Assembly (NCBI GenBank): GCA_013407085.1
Contig: JACCGJ010023302.1
Coordinates: 31,215 to 95,214 of the forward strand
Source: Atriophallophorus winterbourni
Taxonomy: Eukaryota; Platyhelminthes; Trematoda; Plagiorchiida; Microphallidae
Direction: 5' to 3'
DNA length: 64,000 nucleotides
This document shows, one piece after another, positions 29,701 through 41,700 of the stretch. A program made the position numbers and the translations under genes. Within the stretch, counting starts at the first letter, position 1. The number at the start of each line of letters is the position of its first letter. Under the pieces are notes generated by a model. The model searched no databases and was not told where the DNA came from. It was given only the letters and a program-made list of their open reading frames with translations.

Positions 29701-32700
29701 AGGTTAATTACTTATACGAGCACAGTGTATATCCAACAAGCAAACCAAAAATAATATAGTTTATTATTATTACTGTTAGTGTAAGTATGATTGTCATTAT
29801 TATTAATAACATTATTATTTCCAATATACGAAACATCCGTCGTTTCATGAACATATCGTGGATGGACTAAGTGACTGATGTTGAAGTGATTTCAAAAGCT
29901 GGTCTACAGAGCATGTTCACCCTACTACGAAGGCGCCGCCTGCGGTGACTTGGCCACGCCTACAGAATGCAAATTGGTCGTATTCCGAAAGATCTACTGT
30001 ACTGTGAGTTGCAATTAGGAAGTTGACTATTGGGCAGACCGCATTTGCGGTACAAAGACGTTTGCCAAAGAGATATGAATGCTCTTGGCATTGGCCCCGC
30101 GAGTTGGGAAGAATTCGCTCTTGACCGCTCACATTGGAGGCATTGTGTAAAGCGTCGTCTGCAAGCTGTGGAGGAGCAGATACAACTCTTGTCTGCTGAA
30201 CGCAGATCACGCCGCCGGCTTGCAACTGACGCCCAACGACCGAGTTCTGCCTATCATTGCAAGCGCTGCGGGAGAGATTGTTCCTCCAGAATCGGACTGT
30301 GTATTCATTTTGCAGAACATGAAAATTCATGCGATTGTGATGTACATCCATGGTCGACATCGACCGACGGAAGCCGACAACAACATTATTATTTAGAATT
30401 GGTTCACAGAATTATTGTTCATGCGTGTTTATTAGTGAGCACTTTGTCCCGGAGGATAATTTTGATCAATGCAAAATATGCGATCAGACATCGCAATTTT
30501 ACTACAATGAATCCCTAGTTGTTGAAGCTAGACATGATTACAGTTTGAATAGTAAAGTTTGTATACCTTATCAGTTATTCACGCGCGATCTTGCTGCACT
30601 ACACCATTAAGATAACAGACAAAATTGCCATTTCAAAACATTTTACTACACATTATATGCGTTCGCATAGTACTTTACCTGTTTTGACAATGCGTACATG
30701 GTTTTTGAAAAATTAAATTCAACTTATGCATTCTAATAGCAATGTTGTTTGGACATAATGCGGAGACTTACCATCATGAATTGTGTTCTCAATTAACCCA
30801 CTTCAAAACTCACCTCAGCGTGTGGCTTCAATTGTTTCCTCTTTGCACCTTTTTCTTCTGTCATCCACATCACATCTTGTTTTCGACGACCTTTATTCAC
30901 CAATCGGAATGTTTGTTTGAACGTATGAGAACTATAAATGGGGCCGTAGAATAATTGCTTTTCTAAAATCGGTTCCACCAAAACCGTGTTTCCTATGCCT
31001 CTCGCGAGTAATTTGATGGAGCTGGGTTGTGAGACATTCGTGACTGTCAATTCCAATTGATCTTGAAACGGTACAACATCATTTGGAAAGGCTACCACGG
31101 TCACTTCCGTTTGACCAAGTGGTGCGATCTCGCTTTCGTGCGGTTGAACACTGAAAATGCTGTTCCTCCTCAGCTAGAATTGAATATTGAATTTGGCGGA
31201 TGTCAAGTGATTTGAAGCAATTTAATATTTTATACGGTTATATGAATTGATAAAATTTGTGTAGTTAAAACACAGTCCAGTCATCAACAAATCTTTTGGT
31301 TTTGTTCAACAATGCTGGTTCAATTTTGAATATCGATAAGGCTGATAGAGAAAAATTGTTAGACACGGTTCAATTCCCATCAGGTGTTGATGACCACTGA
31401 AGAATCAGGTTCAAACGAATTTTCTGGTTTTAACCACGGCAGTTTTAATATGTTACGAAACATGCATGGCCTGAAATCGTGTCAAAGGCTGAAATATGGT
31501 TTTACTAAATTCTTCTAAATCATTTTACAAATTTATTCACAAAAGAAATGCTTTAAAACGATTCCCATAATTTTTGAACAGATTGCGTAGATGGTACTTG
31601 GAACTCAACACCTTATTGTCTTTGGGTAAGTTTGGGCAACTCTAAATGTATCGCATGATTCGAGTATGATATTCATAGTAATGCGATTACGTGTGACTGT
31701 AAGCATGCATCAACTTTCCCTGTTTGACATATCAATTCGACTTCAACATGTACACACCACGTGAATTACAAAAATGCACATAATTTTACAACAAGGAAGC
31801 AAATCAACAAGCCACATATAGAAAGCTTCACTATAAATTTCCATTATTCAATTCTAAAATAAAAAACGAGGCAAGTAAAAGGTTTCTTCTTTTTCAAGAT
31901 TATGGATTTCCGATCGGTCTGTAACATATTTAGATAACTTGTTTCTATTTTGTTTCTGAAAACTTAAGCTAGCGGGAACCACGAACAACACTTTCATCAT
32001 TCTAATTATTTACGGGCTTATCATTATATGGAATGATAATCAATTTTGAGGTTCACTTCAGATGGTTCTGCAATTTTTGTTTTGTAAATTGTCCTAAGCT
32101 CAACTGGTTCAAGGTCATCGGAACAGACCCACGAATACGATTATTTCTAACCGACACTCAACATGTGTGTTTGGTAGTAAAATATTTCATTTTTTTCGTT
32201 TTAAGTGGAAAAGAATTGTTCAACATCCTTTGGTTTACTTCGTGCTGTCTTGAAACTAAATATTAAAACAAATAAAAAGCAGAGTAAAATAGCTAAAAAA
32301 TCTAATGTCGGTTTATCTCTCACTATTTTCAAATTGAACATAGCTGGGATCGGTGATTCATTCTTCAGCGTCAAAATCCGATTGCTTGATTGCAGTACTG
32401 GTATAGATCCCCAATCGATTTTGACCAATGACGCGTGAACCATGGGTCCTTCGACGGTATATGTTACTGGAATTTTCTAGAAAGCATAAAAATAAGTTCA
32501 ATTTGTACGAATTATTGATTTATTCAATCAAGTTTTTAAATTTACAAAAAATATTTGACGGATCTGACTGTTATTACTATGTTCTCAACTGTTTTCCAAA
32601 GGAACTCTCGTTTTCCAGAATTAATATTTACGCCTAACATGAAACACGATTTGAAATAAATTCGTCGAAAAGTATTCGCTTTTATTAATAGCAAACAATG

Positions 32701-35700
32701 ATGTTTATGCAACTCAAGTGGTTCTCGCTTGTAGTTGATTGCGCGTTGGGTTGTATGCAGTTATCATGCCCACCAGACTGAAAATAAAGTCACATTTATT
32801 TTTAGCATGCTATCAAGTTAAGTGGGATCGAGGTTTTTGTGTCCATGACTGGCTCAAATGAAAGATAACTTAGTTAAACCACAGTGACAATCAAATTGTA
32901 AGATTCACAACAATGATGACCAAACCGTTAAAAATTCGGCAATTCATCGAATGATCAAGAAATCTTTCATTCCGCAAGTATTGAGTTGCAACGATTTAGG
33001 TCTGGTTCAAGTAAAAGGGGCATTATTATGCATTCAGAGCACAAGTGGTTTTTTATTTAGCTTTTATTCCTACACCCTATTGAATATTATGATCTGTGAT
33101 GTCCTGATAAATCTTTTGACAGGTTGGAAAAGTGCAAGATATTAGTCTCCGTCGTGTAAGAACATAATCGATCTCGGTGATTTCTAGAGATAAATTACAT
33201 CATGATAATGCATTAGGTATTTGATTGTATGCCACTTGAAGCGAAGCGATTCAATATTGACTTTGACCTTAGGAATTGTAAAATATATCCCAACTGAACA
33301 GGATTTTGCCTCAGGGGATAAGTAATCAATAACTTAATTAAGTGGTGGCATTTCTGATGAACTTTCATTGCATACGAAATCACGAATCCTTTATGTCAAA
33401 AAGAAATCGTGTGTGTTATCCACCACCCTTCATGATGAGATCGTGAAATTTTGTTTCATAACGCGGAAATGCTAACCGATATGATATCTTTTGAGTACGA
33501 AATAGTGTTTTGAAAACACGAAAAGCTGATTTCATGAACATGGATTTATTTTATCCACAGAGTTGCTTATCTGTTTATGCATAATTTGTAAGGCATCACC
33601 TTTTTTTGTGTATCCAGAAATGTGCTTCAAATTTGATGATAATGATGATTAGCACCAGCGAGATCAGGATCAATCGAATTTGAACATCAGATTCGCTACT
33701 TTAACAATAAGTATTTCTCGCTAAGTGATCTCGGGAAATGGTTCTAGTCAATAGGGATATCAACTAGAAATTTTATTGATGAGGTGCGAAATGCATTAGC
33801 AATGAGTGCTAAACACGAGCTCTCGGGTGGCAAGCAGAACACCACCATACGGCACAATACGCGAGCAGGAAGCGCTAACGACCAAAATCGCGAACACATA
33901 TTAATTCAGCTTTCATAAGGATTGCATAAGAACGGTTCAAGTGACAACATATTCCGAATTGTGAGGAGATTTATAACGTACGCCGCTAACAAACGACAGG
34001 CAATTCGTCAAGGTCGGTTAAATGGGCTCTGTGTGGTGAGGGATTGAAGCGTACCGGTTGGCACGACATCAGTGGACGAATCAGATCGAAGTGAATATCG
34101 GGACAGGCATGATTCTGGACGGTGTTTTGGCTACTTGGATTGCTTATATAAGATAGATATTTGACTAATCGGCTTCCTTTGGTGTTGTGGGATTCGTGGG
34201 TGAACGTGACTAACATGAGAATAGTTAACCTCAGGGATGAATCGAGAGCAATCTTCAAGTAGCTGTTAAAAGTGGGGTGTAACGTGATTATTGTTGGCCG
34301 ATCACCCGAAATGCTTTGATAAGATGTCAGATATTTAACAGTTGTCACTCCCACTTTTTATAATATGATCGCTATGCCACGAGGTGGCTTTCGTTGTTTT
34401 CAGGATGACTACATTGGTTAATCGTTCAAGTATACTTGTCACTGCAACAATACCATTTCTGCTTTTGAATCGGAGAACAAACTCGTTTACGTATGGTTTT
34501 TAGAAGCGCGTGTGGACACTAAGCAATTACGGTCTCTACATGGATTTCAATTATAGTATGAAGCATATCGCTCACCAGAGAATGTTCAGTGGATCCACAA
34601 TTTAAAAACACAACATTTCCCGTCACATCCCCAATCCTATGTGTTTTGAAGCTAACCGGGACGATTTGTTCGCTGTGTTCTGGAATAGGTACCTGTGGTT
34701 TGGGATAGAATGTTAGCATAACAGTAGGCTGGATCAAATGACGAAAAACCGTTCATATTTGATGGAATACTAATCTATCTGAAAACATATCGGAAAATAG
34801 TGAATGATTTATATTTTTGAACTTGTAGGCAATAATATCTAAAATATGCTTTGGCGTGACTTCTAATTTTTAATATTCATCCATGAAAGTTTCAAGAACA
34901 AAGTAAAGAAAACGATAAATTTCGGTCTAATATAGTCTTTTGCCTACATTTGGAAATTCTTATTGAGTTTTAACATCAAATTATGATCCCATCAGTAAGC
35001 AATCACTATTAATCGCTGGAAAGCGCACTTCTTCCACAGTTAAAGGCATTGTAATCGCAAGAATGTTTCTTATTGAATACTAATACTAAGTGTAACGCTA
35101 CTCTAACCGATTGCACACAAATTTCTTTCCATTGTAACGCTAATCATTTTATTAGCATTAATATTGTTTGCGATATGGATTACATGATCATTATTTTTGA
35201 AGTGGTGGCAGTCTATCGTCTGGCAACCTTAAATGATGTTTGAAGCTGCTTTATCGGAGTATTACATGCTTGTTTACTTAATAGCCGCGAGTAATTTTTC
35301 TAGATAGATATTCATACATTATATAATAATTACAGCAACGTATATCCTTTTCTTTATTTTATATCGAGCTCTACAATACATGCATTAGAAAAATGGACAT
35401 TTTTGTTTATTTTTCGAATTTAATCATCTTCATTTTTTATTTTTCTTATGCATATATTGTCAAGCTTGATTTGAAAGAACGAAAATGATATGATTCACTC
35501 TAATTATGTATTCTATTCACAGAAATTTGAAATTTTTGTCAAAATATGCAAAAAAGTCTCAACTTTTGTATTCTTTACCCGATGAAACAACACAAACAGA
35601 TCAAATGCATCTACCCAGCTTTGTTGTACTTACTTGGTTTACTCACAACTAAAATTACGGATTATTTTTTACGTTAAGACTACTCCATGCCGATAGGGGA

Positions 35701-38700
35701 TTATTTTTAATGATGTCATTATAATGGTATGATATCCACAAGTTGGTCAAAGCACAAAATGAAAATTATTGTCACCTTGCCATCTGCTTCGGGGTCACAC
35801 ACAATGTAGGCCTCCACATCTGTTCCGAGTTCGTTCAATAATTCCACGTATGCTGGTCGATCCGTAGGATTGCTCACAGTAAAATTGACCACATAAGGAT
35901 GATGAATGAAGCACCTGCCGAGTTTGAGTTCCTGAGTGTTGATCGTTAAGTTTGGAACGACGCAACTGAGGAGAAAATCATAAAAAGATTGCATTTTTTT
36001 AAATAACCGCTCTGGCTGGTCAACAGATACATGTTAATTTTACAGGCATATAAATAGATAAAAGATTGTCTTAATTTGCTAACAAATCAGCCAATATAAA
36101 CATCGAAATAGATACACCAATACAATAACTTTAAAGCACATGACACGCACAAAGGATGCTACAATTCTCACATTTAGCCGAGAAAAATGCGATGTTAAAA
36201 TTTTTATGAGATGCACATAACATGAATATGGCACGATGAAATTTATAAGAAATATGTAAAGCCATTGTGAGAGGAAAGGATTTTCTACGAATATCCTCGC
36301 ATAAAATCTTCGTAGTGAACATGAAAATTATTGAAATATAATTAAAATTACAATGTTTCTCTGATATCTTTGTGTGGCCCACCAGTTAAGTTAAATAATC
36401 TTATATGGCTCATGATGCCTTAAACGTTTTTTAGGCCTATTATAGACCATAGTGTCACTTGAATTTCAAATGAAAACACAATTTTGGGTGTGAAGTATTC
36501 ACACCAAAATCATAAGCCTGATTTTTTCTATAGGTTAAATTATAGCTGGACTAATATAGAAATGCTAGGCATACTTAACTGGAGATACATTTGATAAGTA
36601 AATAACGAAATCTGATATGAAGCTGATTGTTTCCGTAATCGGTTTGCGATAACATTGTAGAATGAGTTACAAAATCTATGAAAGTCGCATGGTAGCAATG
36701 ATGGTTTTGTGAGAAAATCAAAGAAAGCCTAGTTAAATATCATATTTCATACCATGAATATGATAATAAATATAGAATATATCAATTTTAACTTTTTAAA
36801 AATAATGATGAATGTAAATACTAAATATCTACATAATTTCATATAACTGCAATATCCTGATTATTAATCAATTTCATTTTTCAACAATAATGACCTACTC
36901 ATATGATATCAGTAGTTCTCCCATGTGATTTCCTACACCTACGACGTCAACCAGCATCTTGTAACTGTGCGGACCAGCGTTCATCGGCATGCAGCTGACG
37001 TCTATGTCTACTGAACTTAGAGGATCAAGTGTTCCTTGGCTTGGATTGATGGAGAATTGATTGCCATCAAATGAATGTGTAACTGTATCGTCATTGTATC
37101 CGGAAACTATATGACCAGCAAGTGGTTTCATTTTAGTTTTGTTTCTCTGCAACTCTTCGTCCAACTGCAAATCGCTTCGTCCAACTCGCAGAGAGTAATG
37201 CATTTGAATAAGTGACGTATTGTGAAGTTTGACGGTCTTCTTGACAGAGAAACCTGATAAAATCGTTTCGAAATTGTTGAAACATCATGTCATGTTATGT
37301 TATGTTAAATAAAAATTTCCATTCATATCTAAATATACAAAAGTGCAAGATGAAAAAATATTCAAGATATTGGTAAAAATTCTGTGGTAACATACCGGGT
37401 GAAACTTTGCCGTATTCAACTTGCTTTTGCTCGAAGTGAAATGTTGGGCCAACCACCGTACCGCTAGAAATCAAATGAACGATTTTAGCGAGTGTGCTCT
37501 GGTGAAGTGAGAGAAATATTCATTCTTTCGTATTCGATATACTATTACACACAATACATGAATTCTAAAATTAAATCGATTTTCGCACTCATATGGCCGT
37601 CAGATAGCATGTACAATTCGTAGTCGGGAGCTTGTAAAATACCGGTTCGCACGAGATTGCCTGACGAAACATTCAAGTGACCACCGCGATGGGCATGTTG
37701 AGGACACGCTCTGTGCTTACGAGATTCGCCAATAAGTTATTGGTATGTTATTTGTTTGCGTAATAAACGTTTGACCGATTGACGTGCTCTTGTGTTATGA
37801 GATTCGGCGGTTAACGTGATTGATGTCGGCAAGGTTGACTTCAGGGATCAATTGGGACACGCTCTAAGTGTGAACAGAAAATTATGGTCTTAAGTGGTAA
37901 GCGCTGGATCGAATGTTTTCGAAGTGGGTGCTGACCACGTAAAAGATAACGACATATGGCTTTGAAAGAATTGCCGTAATCCCCCTTACAATATTACACA
38001 TGAATATGATATGTCCTGGTTTACGTGTAATCACACCCACTCAACTTACACACCACATTCGGTTTCTAGCTGTTCAACGTCATCAGGGGGAGATAGTAAG
38101 CAAATGTTTAGTGAGCATTGAATATTGGGTTAATTTAGAGTCACTCGAATTTGCTCAAACGATACACAAAACGCACGCGTTAAACAATATTTCACCGCAG
38201 TGATTTTATAGATATCGTAATGGTATAAAAAAAGGTATACCATGTTACGGCGGTTAAAAAACTTCATTTAGAAATCCGCTTCAGTGTGAAGAAAATCTTG
38301 GGGAAAATTTTGCAGAAAATATTTTACAAATTTGACATTTGAGGCTATTAATTTTATCTATATTACATAGCATCTTAATGAAATTCAACTCGTCGTCAAA
38401 CATTATATGTCAAAATCAATTCACAGAAGAATGTTTGATAATTGATGCAATGGTTGACAAGTCTATGTGTTATGAATTACGTTTAATCTCGAGGAGCACA
38501 GAGATAAATGAGATTCTTATGTCAAATAATTGAGGCCTACAGATCGCGGTTAATGAATTTGCATTAATATGCTTCATAGTTCACAAGCAAAGTTATTTTT
38601 CTAATGAAACATTTTACGCCGATAAAAATACCTGGAACTTGTTGTATAACCAGAGTGGTGTAAAAGGTGTAGTAATTACCGGAGGAAAATGCGATCGGGT

Positions 38701-41700
38701 TCCGGATTTTCGTCCACATTAACTTCCATGCAAATGTCAAATTCCCCCAGTAAGTGTTTTGAGCAAACGTCTATCCGAATGACTTGATAACCGCCGGCGG
38801 ATATCAATCCATCCTCGGGAAAAATTGACAGGCAAGTGGAAAAATGCCCATTTTTAACTTTAATGAGGAAGAGCGCGTCAATTTGCCCAACATTTGAGAT
38901 AATTAGTTCATAAGCGTGCGCGGATCCGATGAAAATTTTCCCCATTTCAAGTGTGGTGTAAGAAAATTTCAGCTTTGGCCCAATTCCGATACCTGTGACT
39001 GAAAGTGGGAGTCGCTCCTTTCTTCCAGTAACCTCACAGTAAAATATCTGCGAAACTTCGCCGACACGTTGAGGTTCAAAGTATATTGTGAAAGTATTAC
39101 TCCCATTGGGTGGAATTTCACCACTGATTGGATCCAGTTTGATTAGTGCAGTTGTATTTGTAAGCATTTTGTTGCTGTAAGAATTCTGCAAAATGAAACG
39201 GGAATTGGATGGTCAAAATTCGATTATATTCACGGAGATATCTTCACTAATCTCGTCAAAATCGCTTCGAAAAATCGTAAAAATTATAAACTGAGTTTGA
39301 ACTCGTAAGCCACCGTTGGATAAGGTAGGCATATGTGCCCAAACATATGCAGATCGAGCCAGCACAAAATGTCCGTATGTGCGTGCATTTACATCACACA
39401 CACAACATGACCGGTTTTGTGCTGTTTGCACTCATCAGATATGGACACTGCGATCGGGATATGCATGCTTCGAAAGAGTGGAGAAACGGTAAACAAGTTG
39501 TGCTCGTAACTCATTTATGGTAAGCTTAGCACGACTAACTGTTTAAACATATGTACTAACAAATGTAGATGGGTCTTGGACCCATGAGTTTGGAACAAAA
39601 AAATCCTTATTTGCAAACATTTTCATATTACAAAACCCGCGATCGGTTTTGAGCTCTTTGCATTCATTAGGTAGGAACCGGACGATTAGGATCCACATGC
39701 CTCAAAACAGTAGATAAACCATAAACGAGGTTCGATCTTTTAAGATCTTGTTGATTAAAGTTGGTATGACCAACATTTTAAATCAAATGTGCCCACACAT
39801 TTGCATCTAAGTTTAAATCAATGAGTTTTAACAAAATTCTGTATTTTCGTGCATTTTTATCACACCCCACAAAATGTTTCGTGTTGTTTGCAATTATTAC
39901 CCACAAAGCGATATTTCGAGCTGTATTATGGTATGGGTTCAAAACGTGGACATTAAGTAAGAAGTACATTCGGCTTCTCCAAGTAGTTGACAACCGATGT
40001 CTCCGCATCATTTCAAGAGTTAACTGTTACCTTTTCACGCGCGTCGATGCTCTTTGGAATGTTTTTCAACCTCACATGATACGCTGGTTGGATCACATTT
40101 CATGGATGCTGGACCACCAACTTCCGAACGGATTTCTTTCACGATGCCACTTCTCGAATAAAGTAAATCTCCAGTTTGCTAAAACGTCACATGGCCTAGG
40201 TAGCTCAAGATTCTCACTAGTGACATTTTTAAAGCAATTGCAGCACGTATTTCTGACTGAGGTTCCCGCGATGAAAAATCGAAGCGTTAGGATATATCCT
40301 AAAACCGTGCTCAGTGACAGTCTCACACTGAGCATCTTCGAGGATTGCTCGCATAACCTTCTATCTTGTTAAGTGTAGTAACAAGGACAGTTTATTATGA
40401 TGCATGTCTGTGGAAACCTTAATGAAGCTGTCGTGCTGATATTGCTCTATTACTTTTCGAAAATTAATTGAATGCGTGTAAGCACCTCAGCCCATCAAAC
40501 ACGTGGCAGTTTAAGCCTCAAGCTTCCCAATATGGTATGATTTATTTTCATGGTGGTATAGCAGTTAAATATTTGATATATTCTACCGATGTAATGCTGT
40601 TCTTGATGACGACAATGATGTTCAAGCAATTAATATATATTTGCATGAACATGAAGTAACAGCAAGTAGAAAAATTAGATAAATTCAAATATATATAGAA
40701 CACAATTAGTTCTTACTTAATTGGAGTATGTGCAACCAGACGCCTTACCTTACTTTCACTCTCTATTCTGTACATATACTAAAGCCAACTCACTAAAACA
40801 TCAATTCATTCACACAGGTTAACTAACAGTTGCTAATGGAAACAACGGATATTGATGTCTGTGCGTGTGATGCTTGTAAGAATTAGGTTATATATGTATG
40901 GATCAAAATGACTACAAACTCAAAAGAAATGTGGAATACGCACGAGTTATAAACAGCTGTTTTTTTATTTGCAACCAAATCTAGTTCGAGTCCCTTTTTT
41001 AATAACAGCTCCACAAAAAGAATATTATTTTTTCCTATACTTTCCGAAAATTCTGGTCAAAGTTTTGTAAAATTCCACATTATTCAAGTCCGTAAAATAT
41101 TATTTTCAAATTTATAATGGTTGACGCTTACGCATATGTTTAAGGAAGATCATAATTTATACACGCTAGTGATTCACATCATCGACCATTATCACATTTT
41201 TCATATTCTATTGTGACTTGAATACCAAATTATTTGAGACTTTGAATTCTAATACTCGGAATAATATCCAACTCTAGGCAATGCATTCAAAACCTCCATC
41301 TTTAAGTAGACCTTATTAAATTTAAAGAATTGTTTTTGAAAAATTGCGAAAACTGTAGACATTAACCCTAAGATTTACGAAAAACCTGGTTTCGACAATG
41401 TGCTTTGAGAGCATAGTGCAAGCTGTTAACAGTTATGAGGCACTTGTTTGGAAAACCAGTTTTGCGCTAAAGCCGTTCAAATTGCAGTGATCAAACATTC
41501 ATTTCACTGTGCACGATCTACGAGATTTTCACATTGAACTCAAAACTTGAAGCACAATGGTGAACAGATTATTATCAAGTAAGATTATACATCCATTTTC
41601 GATAGCACACGAAACAGACGAAATAAATGTTTAATATTTTGTGCTGCTTACATCCCCATATTTACATTTTTCTTCGTTCAAGATTTTGAAAATCAAAAAT

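Larger units (their letters stand above)
37464..38679 (-). other. HYDIN intron 7
   Basis: 1.2 kb with a partial IR-1 (37620-37960) and an R220-related piece (38010-38170); 38180-38670 is AT-rich without features. Confidence 0.8.

Noticed and set aside
29917..30360. Minus-strand open frame of 147 codons
   Set aside because: Antisense to the LINE C-terminal zinc-finger fragment, which has clear protein signatures on the plus strand.
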